The notes below the pieces were generated by a model. That model searched no databases. It saw only the letters and a list, made by a program, of their open reading frames with translations, and was not told the origin of the DNA. A stretch of 46,217 nt of DNA from a virus. Of this stretch, positions 7,047 through 13,967 are shown in pieces. Numbering within the stretch: the first letter of the stretch is position 1; each line of letters begins with the position of its first letter. The position numbers and the translations under genes are program-made. The stretch lies in the IMG/VR virus record IMGVR_UViG_3300045953_000189, positions 1-46,217 of that record; one strand, given 5' to 3'.

Positions 7047-7225
7047 GTCTCATGTCCTCCCTGGACGGGTTGATCGCAGGCCACGCAGATGGGCGCCGAG
7101 AGTCGAAGGCGCCTGCTGCGCCCGACTCGGCGCATGACCAGCCGGAATCGCGTGGAGCCGATGCCGACCGTCCGCTCGGAGACAAGCACGGTCGGTCCCT
7201 CGATGACGACGCCGTGGGCCGGCAC
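7016..7225 (-). CDS. small hypothetical protein with C-terminal CxxC
   Basis: A 69-residue protein starting at a GTG two bases after the upstream TAG. It is Val- and Arg-rich, with CVAC near residue 48 and a later His and Cys (GGHETC), a plausible four-ligand zinc site. Not recognised. Confidence 0.6.
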   Translation of the reverse strand: MPAHGVVIEGPTVLVSERTVGIGSTRFRLVMRRVGRSRRLRLSAPICVACDQPVQGGHETCNWQRLQVP

Positions 7226-7227
7226 TG

Positions 7228-7890
7228 CTACGCCTCGACCAGTTCTTCCAGCAGCTCGACCTTGACCTCGGCCCGCGCGAGCTGCTCCCGGAGCGTGCTG
7301 ACCTCGACCTTCGCCGCGGTCAGCTTGGAGGCGAGGTCCGGGCGGCCGTTCTTCTTCTTGACGGCGCGCTTGGCGGCCTTCGGGGCCGATCGCTTGGCGG
7401 CCTTCGTCCCCTCACCGCCGTGGCGTCCGCACTTCGTCGGGATGCCAGCCTTCCGGGTCATCCGAGCGCACACCTGGCAGTTGTCGGGGTCGGCCACCTT
7501 CTTGTTCGTGGGCATCGAGGCCTCCTGGCGCACGACGTTGATCGGGGTGACGGTGAAGCTCACAGCGGGTTGGCGGATCGGTGTGACAGAGGCGGTCACG
7601 ACCTGGCCCTCCGGCCGGTACCCCAGGCGCGCCGCCCGCTTCGCCGCCGAGCAGGATGGCTGGTGCTGGCCCACCGGTCGCCGGCAGACCTCGCAGCGGC
7701 CCGCCTCGTCTCGCCAGATCCCCGTGACGGCCTGGTGGGCCTCGCGCTCGGCCTGCTGCTGGCTCATGTGGTGCTCGCCCATCAGGTGGGCGCCGAGCAG
7801 CCCCTCGGTGGCGTAGACGGCCATGCAGCGCGGGCAGGGCGCGTGCCCCGCCGCGAGGGCGGTCATGCCGCGCCGGTCCATGTCCCTCAC
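7228..7890 (-). CDS. multi-zinc-finger protein, possibly two overlapping products
   Basis: A 220-residue frame from a GTG that overlaps the upstream stop as GTGA. It holds a C2H2 finger (CPRC then HLMGEH, residues 22-43), a CEVC...C cluster near 69-83, a third Cys cluster (CQVC...CGRH) near 140-160, a Lys-rich linker and a C-terminal coiled coil. An in-frame ATG at 7515 is preceded by AGGAGG at five bases, an ideal internal start for a 95-residue shorter product. Both products are likely DNA- or RNA-binding. Confidence 0.65.
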   Translation of the reverse strand: MRDMDRRGMTALAAGHAPCPRCMAVYATEGLLGAHLMGEHHMSQQQAEREAHQAVTGIWRDEAGRCEVCRRPVGQHQPSCSAAKRAARLGYRPEGQVVTASVTPIRQPAVSFTVTPINVVRQEASMPTNKKVADPDNCQVCARMTRKAGIPTKCGRHGGEGTKAAKRSAPKAAKRAVKKKNGRPDLASKLTAAKVEVSTLREQLARAEVKVELLEELVEA

Positions 7891-8192
7891 GCCGTGAACC
7901 CCGCCGCCCGGATCACGGCATCGAGCTCCGCGTCCGTCGGCAGCGCGCTCGGCGCCTCGCTCAGGGCCGCCACGCGGCTCAGGGCGCCGTTCCGCTTCAC
8001 CGGCAAGGGGTCGATGCCCAGACGCGCGCAGTCGCCCGGAGAAAGGCGCTCCTTGGCCAGCAGGCGAGCCGCCGCGAGCCTGGCCCGGGTCGCCGAGAAG
8101 CCGTGGACGCGGCGCAGGTGCGGCATCAGCGGCCCCACGTCCCCGCAGGTCGGGCAGGGCTCGCGGTTCTCGGGCGGCGGGATCCGGCTCAG
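7887..8192 (-). CDS. C2H2 zinc-finger protein with no clear start
   Basis: From the GTG at 8138 this gives 83 residues. However, the open frame extends upstream past that point, and the first two zinc ligands (EPCPTCGDVG) are encoded before it, matching HLRRVH after it to form a full C2H2 finger. No ATG, GTG or TTG exists upstream before a TAG; the first near-start is a CTG at 8192, used here as a provisional boundary. The gene is therefore either started unusually or has lost its 5' end next to the integrase gap. The C-terminal part is helical. Confidence 0.5.
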   Translation of the reverse strand: MSRIPPPENREPCPTCGDVGPLMPHLRRVHGFSATRARLAAARLLAKERLSPGDCARLGIDPLPVKRNGALSRVAALSEAPSALPTDAELDAVIRAAGFTA

Positions 8193-8396
8193 CTTTGTGC
8201 GGTGCGCCGGTCCTTCGAGGCGGTGCCCTGACTACGGAAGAACGGACTGCGGAAGTAGGGGATGCGGCGACGGCGCAGGGGCCGGGACAGCTCAGCGATA
8301 ACCCCGGGTTCTGATAACCCCCTCCGGGCATGAGGGGCGGCGGGCGACAAGTCCGCGTGAGTAGTGCGCGGAGTCGCACTATCCGGGGATGCGTGA
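8193..8396. other. integrase-adjacent gap, possible attP region
   Basis: About 200 bases downstream of the integrase stop, with no gene. It contains a direct repeat GATAACCCC (8297-8305 and 8313-8321, 16-bp period), a GGGTT/AACCC inverted repeat over 8306-8320, and a perfect 7-base hairpin TAGTGCG/CGCACTA (8362-8381, 6-base loop). A location beside the integrase and repeats of this kind fit an attachment site with arm-binding repeats, but the core cannot be recognised. Confidence 0.4.
8362..8381. terminator. hairpin after integrase
   Basis: TAGTGCG and CGCACTA pair perfectly around a six-base loop, just beyond the integrase stop. On the minus strand no T-run follows, so it is a weak terminator candidate and could instead belong to the attachment region. 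Confidence 0.35.
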
Positions 8397-9485
8397 TTAT
8401 ACGGTCCCTGTCGCATTGTCCTCGGTTTTCGCGGGTTCTAGAGGGTGCGCCGCATCGGTCGGTCCAGACACAGCAGAACCCATCGGCATAACCACCAGGC
8501 CGAACGAGGGCAGCCGGTTCACCGCCTCGGCCCGGCGCTTGTCGGACACCCGGAGGTAGATCGCGGTCGTGGCGAGGCTCTCGTGACCGAGGAGATCCTG
8601 GACCTGTCTCAGGTCCGCCCCGCTCTCGAGCAAGTCCGAGGCGAACGTGTGGCGAAGCGCATGGGCCGTGGCCCCCGGCACGTTGGCCGGCGCTCTCCAC
8701 TGGCGGAACCGGGCCTGCACCATGTCGCGCGTCCACGCCTCGCCGTTCGGCTTGGTGATGAGCCGGCTGTCCATCGGACGCTGGCCGAGCTGCTTGAGGT
8801 GGTCCTCGATGACCACCCAGAGCGCGGCGTGCATGTCGACGCTGCGTTCCTTGTCACCCTTGCCGCGCACCCGGATGGAGCCCGTCAGCACGGACCCGTC
8901 CGGCATGGCGTAGGGGGGCCGGATGTCACGCAGGCGGACGCTGATGGCCTCCGTCTCCCGCAGGCCGGCGAAGTAGAGCAGCGCGCGGAGGACCCGATCG
9001 GCGCCCGTTAGCGGCAGCGCCATGATCCGATCACGCTCCTCCGGGGTGAACGCCCTCGGGAGTGCCTTGCGGCGCTGGTAGACGGGGATCCGGGCCACCG
9101 TCTCGGCGCGCCAGTACCGCTTCCAGGTGCCCCACGCAGCGAACTGACGGAGCGCCACGCTCTCGGTGTGCACCGTGTTCGCGGACCGGGCCTCAGCGCG
9201 CTCGGCGAGAAACACCTGGGCGCGCTCGGCGGTGAAGTGCTCGACGTTGGGGATGCGATGCAGCGTGTAGGTGAGCCAGCCGATGAAGCCGGAGAGGTGC
9301 TGATTGTAGGAGCGCAGCGTGTTGGCGGGATACCGCTGCCTGCTGGCCGTCTCGTCCACACCGCGCTGCCGGTCAGAGATGAACTCGATCCGTGCCGTGT
9401 CCAGCCGCATGACATTCGCCCCCCTGGCCAGGAAGGCGTGACTCCGCCCCGTGGCGGGGCGGATCATCGGCCGGGGGGCGAGCAT
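8397..9485 (-). CDS. int: tyrosine recombinase integrase
   Basis: A 362-residue site-specific recombinase of the XerC/XerD-like phage integrase type. An N-terminal SAM-like core-binding domain covers about residues 45-135. The catalytic set is complete: Arg 176 (AGLRETEA), Lys 209 (RGKGDK), His 275 and Arg 278 (HALRH), His 301 (LGHESLATT) and the nucleophile Tyr 310. It should integrate the phage into the host chromosome. The start at 9485 lies two bases after the upstream stop. Later ATGs at 9467 and 9410 are possible, since the first 25 residues look unconserved. Confidence 0.93.
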   Translation of the reverse strand: MLAPRPMIRPATGRSHAFLARGANVMRLDTARIEFISDRQRGVDETASRQRYPANTLRSYNQHLSGFIGWLTYTLHRIPNVEHFTAERAQVFLAERAEARSANTVHTESVALRQFAAWGTWKRYWRAETVARIPVYQRRKALPRAFTPEERDRIMALPLTGADRVLRALLYFAGLRETEAISVRLRDIRPPYAMPDGSVLTGSIRVRGKGDKERSVDMHAALWVVIEDHLKQLGQRPMDSRLITKPNGEAWTRDMVQARFRQWRAPANVPGATAHALRHTFASDLLESGADLRQVQDLLGHESLATTAIYLRVSDKRRAEAVNRLPSFGLVVMPMGSAVSGPTDAAHPLEPAKTEDNATGTV

Positions 9486-9487
9486 GG

Positions 9488-9913
9488 TCAAGCCACCGGC
9501 TCCGGCACGCGCCGCCCGAAGTCCTGCTCGAGCCAGGCCAGGCACGCGGCCGTCCGCTGGGAGAGATGGTCGCGCGAGGCACGATTAGCGAGGACCCAGC
9601 GCAGCACGTCGTCGAGGTCGATCCGCTCCCAGGGCTCCAGGCGCTCGTTCTGGCCGCGCCGGTAGCCGTGGGGATGGCAGGGGCAGACGCGGTAGAGACT
9701 GAACGGGGGCTTCGTCTGCGCGTCGCGCAGCTCGTTGGCGTAGACCTCGGCGGCGCGCGCGCCGTGCAGCGCCCACCGGCCCGGGTGGCTCCATGCCGCC
9801 TGGACCTCGGCGACTTGAGCGGCGAGGAACGCGGCCATGCCGGCCTCGTCCCACTCGCCCGGGTGGTAGGGCGACAGCCCGTTGGCCATCGCCCAGGTGC
9901 GTGGGTCAGGCAT
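9488..9913 (-). CDS. hypothetical protein, 141 residues
   Basis: Not recognised. It is Trp- and Ala-rich with several helices and one CPCHPHGY cluster near residue 80 that could bind a metal. Its ATG overlaps the upstream stop by eight bases. It lies directly before the integrase, a place often held by excision or control genes, but it shows no helix-turn-helix. Confidence 0.65.
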   Translation of the reverse strand: MPDPRTWAMANGLSPYHPGEWDEAGMAAFLAAQVAEVQAAWSHPGRWALHGARAAEVYANELRDAQTKPPFSLYRVCPCHPHGYRRGQNERLEPWERIDLDDVLRWVLANRASRDHLSQRTAACLAWLEQDFGRRVPEPVA

Positions 9914-10034
9914 CGAGCAGCCAAATAGCGAGGGCCAGCCAGCCAGAGAATCCCAGCACGACGCCGATGCCGATCAGGGCATCTCGCCACCCGAGGCCGA
10001 TAACGAGCACGCCGATCGGGATCACAGCGACCAT
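9906..10034 (-). CDS. tiny membrane protein, 42 residues
   Basis: Almost entirely hydrophobic, with two likely membrane helices split by WRDALIG. No good ribosome site is seen before the ATG, and 28 bases separate it from the upstream stop. It is real mainly because the frame overlaps the next gene in the same style as its neighbours. Confidence 0.5.
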   Translation of the reverse strand: MVAVIPIGVLVIGLGWRDALIGIGVVLGFSGWLALAIWLLDA

Positions 10035-10062
10035 CGCCGCACCGAAACGAGGCGCCGCATGC

Positions 10063-11043
10063 CTAGACTCTCCGGCCCTCGCGATCGAGGACCTCGGGCT
10101 CCCCGCCCCCGGCCTCGTGCTCGTCACCCGCCTCCTCGACCTTGATGCCGCGCTTCGCCATCTGGGCCTCAAAAACCGCCCGGAGCTCGGCCGCCTGCTT
10201 CATCTCCGGGAACTGCATCCGGCGACCGATCCGGAGGGTCAGGGCCTTGAACTCCACGCCGCCCCCGCTGGTCGCCTTGGTGAGGCCGAAGATCGTGGTC
10301 ACGGCGAGCAGCGAGCTGCGGGCCTGGCGGAGCTGGACGGCGTAGTCCGCGAAGGTGCGCAGGGCGCTGGGCGGCAGCGACACCAGCGTCGGCACGTCCT
10401 GGCCGGAGCGCAGCAGGAAGGTGTTCAGGCGCTTCTTGCACGCCTGGCCGCGGCCGTCCTTGCCCGAGCCCCACTGTGCGTGGGGGCAGGCGGCGCACGT
10501 CTTGGCCTGCTGATGATCGCCCGGAACCGGCGTCACGGCGTCCAGCGACGAGCAGGCCGGCGGGTTCTTGCCGGGCTCCTGGTCGAGGGGCCAGTAGGCG
10601 CGGACCGCCTGCTTGAAGACGACCACGCCCTCCAGTTCTCGGATGGCCTCGGCCTCGCCGCTAGCGGTCGGCACCTCCCAGAACGAGGCGCCGGCCGTGG
10701 GGTACTTGACCCGGGGGAAGTTGATCTCCAGCCCCTCGGTGGTCGAGCGCATCTCGTCCAGCAGGAACTCGATCGCGCTCACGCGCTGGGGGCGCGACAT
10801 CGGCGCCCACTCCTCCTGGGAGAAGTACTCCGCGAGCTGGGCCGGGACCTTCTCGCTGCTGACCATGGCTTCCATCGCGGCCGGGTTGGTGAGCGCCAGG
10901 GCTGTCTCGGGCATCGTCGTCTCCTTCGGGGTGAGCCGGGCGGCCGTCTCCTCGTTCGTCTCCATGATCACGTCGCTGATCGGGCGCGATGGATCGTCGA
11001 TCACGGCTGTCGGGCGTGGGCGCGCCGGCCGCCTGGCCATCAC
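10063..11043 (-). CDS. conserved phage protein with CxxCP...GKxC motif
   Basis: A 326-residue protein. The N-terminal 45 residues are disordered-looking; a mixed alpha/beta region follows. The centre carries CAACPHAQWGSGKDGRGQAC, a four-Cys pattern seen in a family of early phage proteins of unclear role near replication and recombination genes. PTLVSLPPSALRTFADY follows it. The acidic C-terminal tail (EEAGDEHEAGGGEPE) is like that of ssDNA-binding proteins, so a ssDNA-binding or recombination role is possible (inference only). It begins in an ATGATG that overlaps the upstream stop. Confidence 0.6.
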   Translation of the reverse strand: MMARRPARPRPTAVIDDPSRPISDVIMETNEETAARLTPKETTMPETALALTNPAAMEAMVSSEKVPAQLAEYFSQEEWAPMSRPQRVSAIEFLLDEMRSTTEGLEINFPRVKYPTAGASFWEVPTASGEAEAIRELEGVVVFKQAVRAYWPLDQEPGKNPPACSSLDAVTPVPGDHQQAKTCAACPHAQWGSGKDGRGQACKKRLNTFLLRSGQDVPTLVSLPPSALRTFADYAVQLRQARSSLLAVTTIFGLTKATSGGGVEFKALTLRIGRRMQFPEMKQAAELRAVFEAQMAKRGIKVEEAGDEHEAGGGEPEVLDREGRRV

Positions 11044-11435
11044 CGGCCCGCCGTGAGTAACTGGACCTCGGCCACCAGGGCGTCGAGGTAGGTCCGCCAG
11101 GCGCGCTGCTCGTCCTCGCGCCGGCGCACGTCCATCTCGGCGTTCATCACGACCGCCTCGGCGTCGTCCACGGCCCGCGTGAGCCGCCGGATCTCGGCGT
11201 CGTCCCGCAGGCGCGCTGCCGTGGCCGCCTTGCGGGCCTCGACGTTCTTCAGGTCGCGGTCACCGGCCACCAGCGAGGCGATCTCCGCCTCCCGGTCCTT
11301 GAGCTCGGCGGTCGCAGCCTTGAGGGCCTTGCGAGCCTCGCCGTGTGCCCGCCGCGCCGCGTCCAGAGCATCGGGCTGCTTGAGCGCGATGTCTTTCACG
11401 CGCGCGACCTGGGCGAGTTGCTGGGCGTAGGTCAC
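11040..11435 (-). CDS. coiled-coil protein, 131 residues
   Basis: Nearly all helical and rich in Ala, Glu, Arg and Lys, with heptad-like spacing from residue 25 to 115. The GTG start overlaps the upstream stop as GTGA. It precedes the CxxCP protein and probably works with it. No family recognised. Confidence 0.65.
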   Translation of the reverse strand: MTYAQQLAQVARVKDIALKQPDALDAARRAHGEARKALKAATAELKDREAEIASLVAGDRDLKNVEARKAATAARLRDDAEIRRLTRAVDDAEAVVMNAEMDVRRREDEQRAWRTYLDALVAEVQLLTAGR

Positions 11436-11674
11436 TGCAGCCACCCGCGCATCCAGGCCGACAGCAGCGAATACGCCGCGCTCAGGAAGATCGTCAGGCA
11501 CGCGACCGATATGCCGTAGAGCAAATCGGGCTCGTTCATGCTCGGCATCGAGGAGGCCTCAGCGACGCAGGATTCCGTCGCTACGGGCTGAGGAGGATTT
11601 CCCCCCCCGACGCCGGGCTCGTAATCTGTGCGGTACATCGGGGGGCGATGGCCGTATGTGACCCCGCGGATCAT
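11432..11674 (-). CDS. membrane-anchored small protein, 80 residues
   Basis: A flexible Pro/Gly-rich N-terminal half leads to one membrane helix near residues 53-74 (YGISVACLTIFLSAAYSLLSAW). The ATGA overlap with the upstream gene fits the operon pattern. Function unknown. Confidence 0.65.
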   Translation of the reverse strand: MIRGVTYGHRPPMYRTDYEPGVGGGNPPQPVATESCVAEASSMPSMNEPDLLYGISVACLTIFLSAAYSLLSAWMRGWLQ

Positions 11675-11838
11675 GAAGGCAGCCGCCGATGCTCGAGGCT
11701 CTCCACGTAGACCTCGATCGCGCCCTGGATCATCTGGGCGAGCATGTCGACCTCTTGCTCGTGCTCGGCGTGACTGAGCCGGTAGTCGGAGAGCACCGCC
11801 CCGGCGAGCGCCCTGACGCGGGCGTCGTAGGCTTTCAC
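11671..11838 (-). CDS. small helical protein, 55 residues
   Basis: A GTG start overlaps the upstream stop as GTGA. The protein is one or two helices with an acidic, amphipathic character (SHAEHEQEVDMLAQMIQG). Not recognised. Confidence 0.6.
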   Translation of the reverse strand: MKAYDARVRALAGAVLSDYRLSHAEHEQEVDMLAQMIQGAIEVYVESLEHRRLPS

Positions 11839-12017
11839 CGGCGCCGCCCCCGGATCCGGCGCTCGAATTCCTCGGCGACCCGGATGTCCGCGAGCAGCCG
11901 GCAGCGCGAGCACATCAGGTCGAGGCCCATGTCGCCGCAGATCGTGCAGGGCAACCTCCGGTCGCGCTCGCCACCCTGATTCAGCGCACACGCCTCGATC
12001 ATCGGCACGCTCGTCAT
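11835..12017 (-). CDS. small zinc-ribbon protein, 60 residues
   Basis: Two CxxC pairs (CTIC near residue 24, CSRC near 36) separated by eight residues make a compact zinc ribbon, followed by a basic helix. The ATGA overlap supports the start. Likely nucleic-acid binding (inference). Confidence 0.65.
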   Translation of the reverse strand: MTSVPMIEACALNQGGERDRRLPCTICGDMGLDLMCSRCRLLADIRVAEEFERRIRGRRR

Positions 12018-12208
12018 GCGGTCCGCCTGACCGAGAGATGCCAGGCCCCGCAGTAGCCGCATCGGTAGGGCTTCGCGGCCTCGCCGACGACGGTGCCCTC
12101 GACGACGCGCTGGGCGTCGGGGGCCAGCGCCAGCTCGGCTTCACGGCGCGTCTGGTAGGACGCCTTGGCGCATTCGCCGGGGAGCGCGGTGCTGCGACGG
12201 GTGTTCAC
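12014..12208 (-). CDS. small zinc-finger protein with YRCGYCxxWH end
   Basis: A 64-residue protein with a GTG start overlapping the upstream stop. The C-terminal YRCGYCGAWHLS is a CxxC-x-x-WH motif common in small phage proteins. A basic helix with ARG/GLU repeats precedes it. Role unknown. Confidence 0.7.
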   Translation of the reverse strand: MNTRRSTALPGECAKASYQTRREAELALAPDAQRVVEGTVVGEAAKPYRCGYCGAWHLSVRRTA

Positions 12209-12363
12209 TTCGCCACCCGGTCCAGCCACGACGCGAGCGGCCACATGGCCGTGGAGCCGCAGTCAGGGCAGTTGCGCGCGTTGCGCGATACGCGGTCGCA
12301 GTTGATGCAGAGAAAGGCCGCGCGCAGCGGGATGGTCTGCTCCAGCGTGGCCACTTTCATCAT
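12205..12363 (-). CDS. small zinc-ribbon protein, 52 residues
   Basis: CINC and CPDC pairs about ten residues apart form a rubredoxin-like zinc knuckle. Start at the first ATG of ATGATG, overlapping the upstream stop. It is the third consecutive zinc microprotein in this operon. Confidence 0.7.
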   Translation of the reverse strand: MMKVATLEQTIPLRAAFLCINCDRVSRNARNCPDCGSTAMWPLASWLDRVAK

Positions 12364-12500
12364 CGCCCGCTCCGCAGGCGCGCCCACCGCTTGAGCGCGA
12401 CTCGATTCCGGAGGTTACGCGAGTCGTGGACCGCCTTGCGCGCCCGTTGCATCAGGAAGGTCCACGTCAGCCGGGTATTGAGATAGGCCTCGCGGCTCAT
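12360..12500 (-). CDS. small basic protein, 46 residues
   Basis: A strongly basic helical peptide (LMQRARKAVHDSRNLRNRVALKRWARLRSGR pattern of Arg/Lys every 3-4 residues) with no Cys. It may bind nucleic acid. The ATG at 12500 lies 14 bases after the upstream stop behind a G-rich run. Confidence 0.55.
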   Translation of the reverse strand: MSREAYLNTRLTWTFLMQRARKAVHDSRNLRNRVALKRWARLRSGR

Positions 12501-12514
12501 AGGAGCCCCCCCCC

Positions 12515-12721
12515 TCAGTTCATTCCGGCGAACGCCCCGCGATAGCGCAGGCCGTCCGTCAACCCGACGGAGTAGTACTCGTACCGCGCCGTCCTCACGG
12601 CGATCACTTCGCCGTAGGCCAGCCGCGCGTAGCACGGTGGGATCTCGCCGCTGGGCGGCTTCGCCCAGTAGACGCGGTGGTACAGGGCCAGCAGGATTCG
12701 CGTGTCGCTGGAGGAGAGCAT
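12515..12721 (-). CDS. hypothetical protein, 68 residues
   Basis: A beta-rich small protein with many Tyr residues (YHRVYW, YARLAYGEV, RYEYYSV). It overlaps the upstream gene as TGATG. Not recognised; the pattern resembles a small SH3-like barrel. Confidence 0.65.
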   Translation of the reverse strand: MLSSSDTRILLALYHRVYWAKPPSGEIPPCYARLAYGEVIAVRTARYEYYSVGLTDGLRYRGAFAGMN

Positions 12722-13083
12722 CAGCGGCCGGTCGCCTTCGCCGGGGGCTTCCGACCATTCGCGGCCTCGACTTCCCGGCTGGGAATCACCTTCCCGGCTG
12801 GGACGGGGAGCGGCTCGTCGCTGACCGACTTCCCAGCCGGGACACTGAGCCCGAGGAGCTGCTCAAGTGCGGCGTGGACCTCGCGGTACCGGCCCGCCAT
12901 GATGCCCGCCGTGAGCACGCTATTCAGCGCGCCGAGCACGACCTGGTCGCCGATGTCCTGGTACGTGGCCCTTTCCCGGTCGAGGATCTCCGCGATCATC
13001 GGCCAGAGCCGGACCTTCTCCGCCCCCGGCAAGCCGGTGAACCGCTGGACGCTGCGGGACTGTGACCGGAACGCATTGGCCAT
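12721..13083 (-). CDS. hypothetical early protein, 120 residues
   Basis: The first 90 residues are helical (RFTGLPGAEKVRLWPMIAEI region); the rest is a flexible Pro/Lys tail with repeated VPAGK units. The DNA for this tail carries three copies of a near-palindrome (see findings). The ATG at 13083 begins the conserved-looking part; 52 bases upstream hold only a possible 20-codon leader frame starting within the Cro-like stop. Position, second in the early operon, suggests a regulator or replication accessory role. Confidence 0.6.
   Translation of the reverse strand: MANAFRSQSRSVQRFTGLPGAEKVRLWPMIAEILDRERATYQDIGDQVVLGALNSVLTAGIMAGRYREVHAALEQLLGLSVPAGKSVSDEPLPVPAGKVIPSREVEAANGRKPPAKATGR
12772..12842. 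repeat. three copies of a quasi-palindrome TTCCCRGCYGGGA
   Basis: Copies at 12772-12784, 12791-12803 and, reverse-matching, 12830-12842. Start spacings are 19 and 39 bp. They lie inside the 3' part of a coding frame and encode repeated PAGK units. Confidence 0.6.
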
Positions 13084-13135
13084 CAATGACCCGAGGCGCG
13101 GGGCTCCCTTGTGGGTGGCGTGGCGTGGGCGCAGG

Positions 13136-13375
13136 TCATGAGGCGGTCCGGTTCGCGCGCGCCACAATCGTCACGGCGTCGTGGGCGGCCTGCACGCGCT
13201 GACTCGTCCGCAGGCCGCGATACCAGAGGTAGACCATGCTCTCGGAGACCTTGGCGAACCGCTGGACCGCCGCCTTGGTGGCCCCGCTCTCGCGTAGCTC
13301 GCGATGGCGCCGCCTCCCGAGGGCCGCCCGCTGCCGCTGTTTCCGCTCTTTGACAGCCTGGGTATCCGGCTTCAT
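13136..13375 (-). CDS. Cro-like helix-turn-helix protein
   Basis: A 79-residue basic DNA-binding protein. After an Arg/Lys-rich N-terminus, residues 31-60 (ATKAAVQRFAKVSESMVYLWYRG) read as a helix-turn-helix: helix, a short turn, and a recognition helix ending in W-x-x-G. It is the first gene of the leftward early operon and faces the plus-strand repressor candidate, as Cro does. A TTG at 13381 would add two residues. No clear ribosome site precedes the ATG, so the message may have a very short leader. Confidence 0.7.
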   Translation of the reverse strand: MKPDTQAVKERKQRQRAALGRRRHRELRESGATKAAVQRFAKVSESMVYLWYRGLRTSQRVQAAHDAVTIVARANRTAS

Positions 13376-13389
13376 AGTCAAGGTCTAGG

Positions 13390-13947
13390 TTGGGAGACTA
13401 CTTCAAAGTCTTTGTAGTCGTCAACAGGAATTTTCAAGGAGTTTGTACGGCTAAGAAGTCGCGTACTTACGGGGAGCGACTACCGTGGACGGATGCCGAA
13501 AAGGTGTTCGATCTCGCCGAAATGAAACGTATTGCCGTCACGGATCAAAGCCTGTCGAATTGGCGGCGGACCGGTGTTCCATCGCACGCCATCGTGAAGA
13601 TTCTTCGCGCGCGCGGTACAGTCACCGGCACGCCGCCGAGCGAGGTAACGGCACGTCCAGAGCACCTGCGACGGGAGTTTCAGCGCACGCATAGCTTCTC
13701 GCTGATCGTCCAGGCTATGTGGGACCTGGAGCAACGCAGCGACGATGGCGACAAAGAGGCCGCGCGCCGTCTCCGGGCGATTTGGGACCTCATGCACGGG
13801 GTTCGCGAGGTCGTGAGCCAGGTTGCCGGTTGGACCGACGAGGACTGGAAGCGCCTGATTGGCGTAGACTACTGGCGACGCATTACGAGGAAGGCAGAAA
13901 GCAGCATCGACGAGGTGTTGACGGAGTTGCTGCGCAGCGAACGCTGA
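13390..13947 (+). CDS. phage repressor candidate (helix-turn-helix)
   Basis: One of only two plus-strand genes. The frame gives up to 185 residues from a TTG at 13390. Residues 36-75 (AEKVFDLAEMKRIAVTDQSL then NWRRTGVPSHAIVKIL) form a helix-turn-helix of the CI/Cro type; the C-terminal half is helical and probably forms dimers. It lacks a visible LexA-like protease motif, so induction may not work by RecA cleavage. The start is uncertain: the TTG lies inside the candidate operator, and an AAGGAG at 13436 has no standard in-frame start after it. It would keep the phage dormant by binding the facing operator. Confidence 0.65.
   Translation: MGDYFKVFVVVNRNFQGVCTAKKSRTYGERLPWTDAEKVFDLAEMKRIAVTDQSLSNWRRTGVPSHAIVKILRARGTVTGTPPSEVTARPEHLRREFQRTHSFSLIVQAMWDLEQRSDDGDKEAARRLRAIWDLMHGVREVVSQVAGWTDEDWKRLIGVDYWRRITRKAESSIDEVLTELLRSER
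13395..13424 (-). promoter_or_regulatory. candidate early promoter with embedded operator
   Basis: On the minus strand a TTGACG (13419-13424) and a TAGTCT (13395-13400) are 18 bases apart, a plausible -35/-10 pair. Between and over them lies an interrupted inverted repeat GACTAC..CAAAG-T-CTTTG-TAGTC (13396-13419), whose centre CAAAGTCTTTG is perfect. A protein bound here would block the promoter of the Cro-like gene. Confidence 0.5.
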
Positions 13948-13967
13948 TCCAGAGGGGGGAGACCCGG

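Noticed and set aside
8297-8330. tRNA T-arm-like end (GGGTTCTGATAACCC)
   Set aside because: The loop is not the seven-base TTC loop of tRNA, and no cloverleaf can be drawn upstream.
9793-11091. Plus-strand open frame of 432 codons
   Set aside because: Antisense to the CxxCP protein and membrane gene; composition is Arg/Leu/Gly-rich and no start site is convincing.
13719-13967. 83-codon N-terminal extension of the plus-strand lipoprotein
   Set aside because: It overlaps the repressor frame and would hide the signal peptide; the ATG at 13968 has a strong ribosome site.
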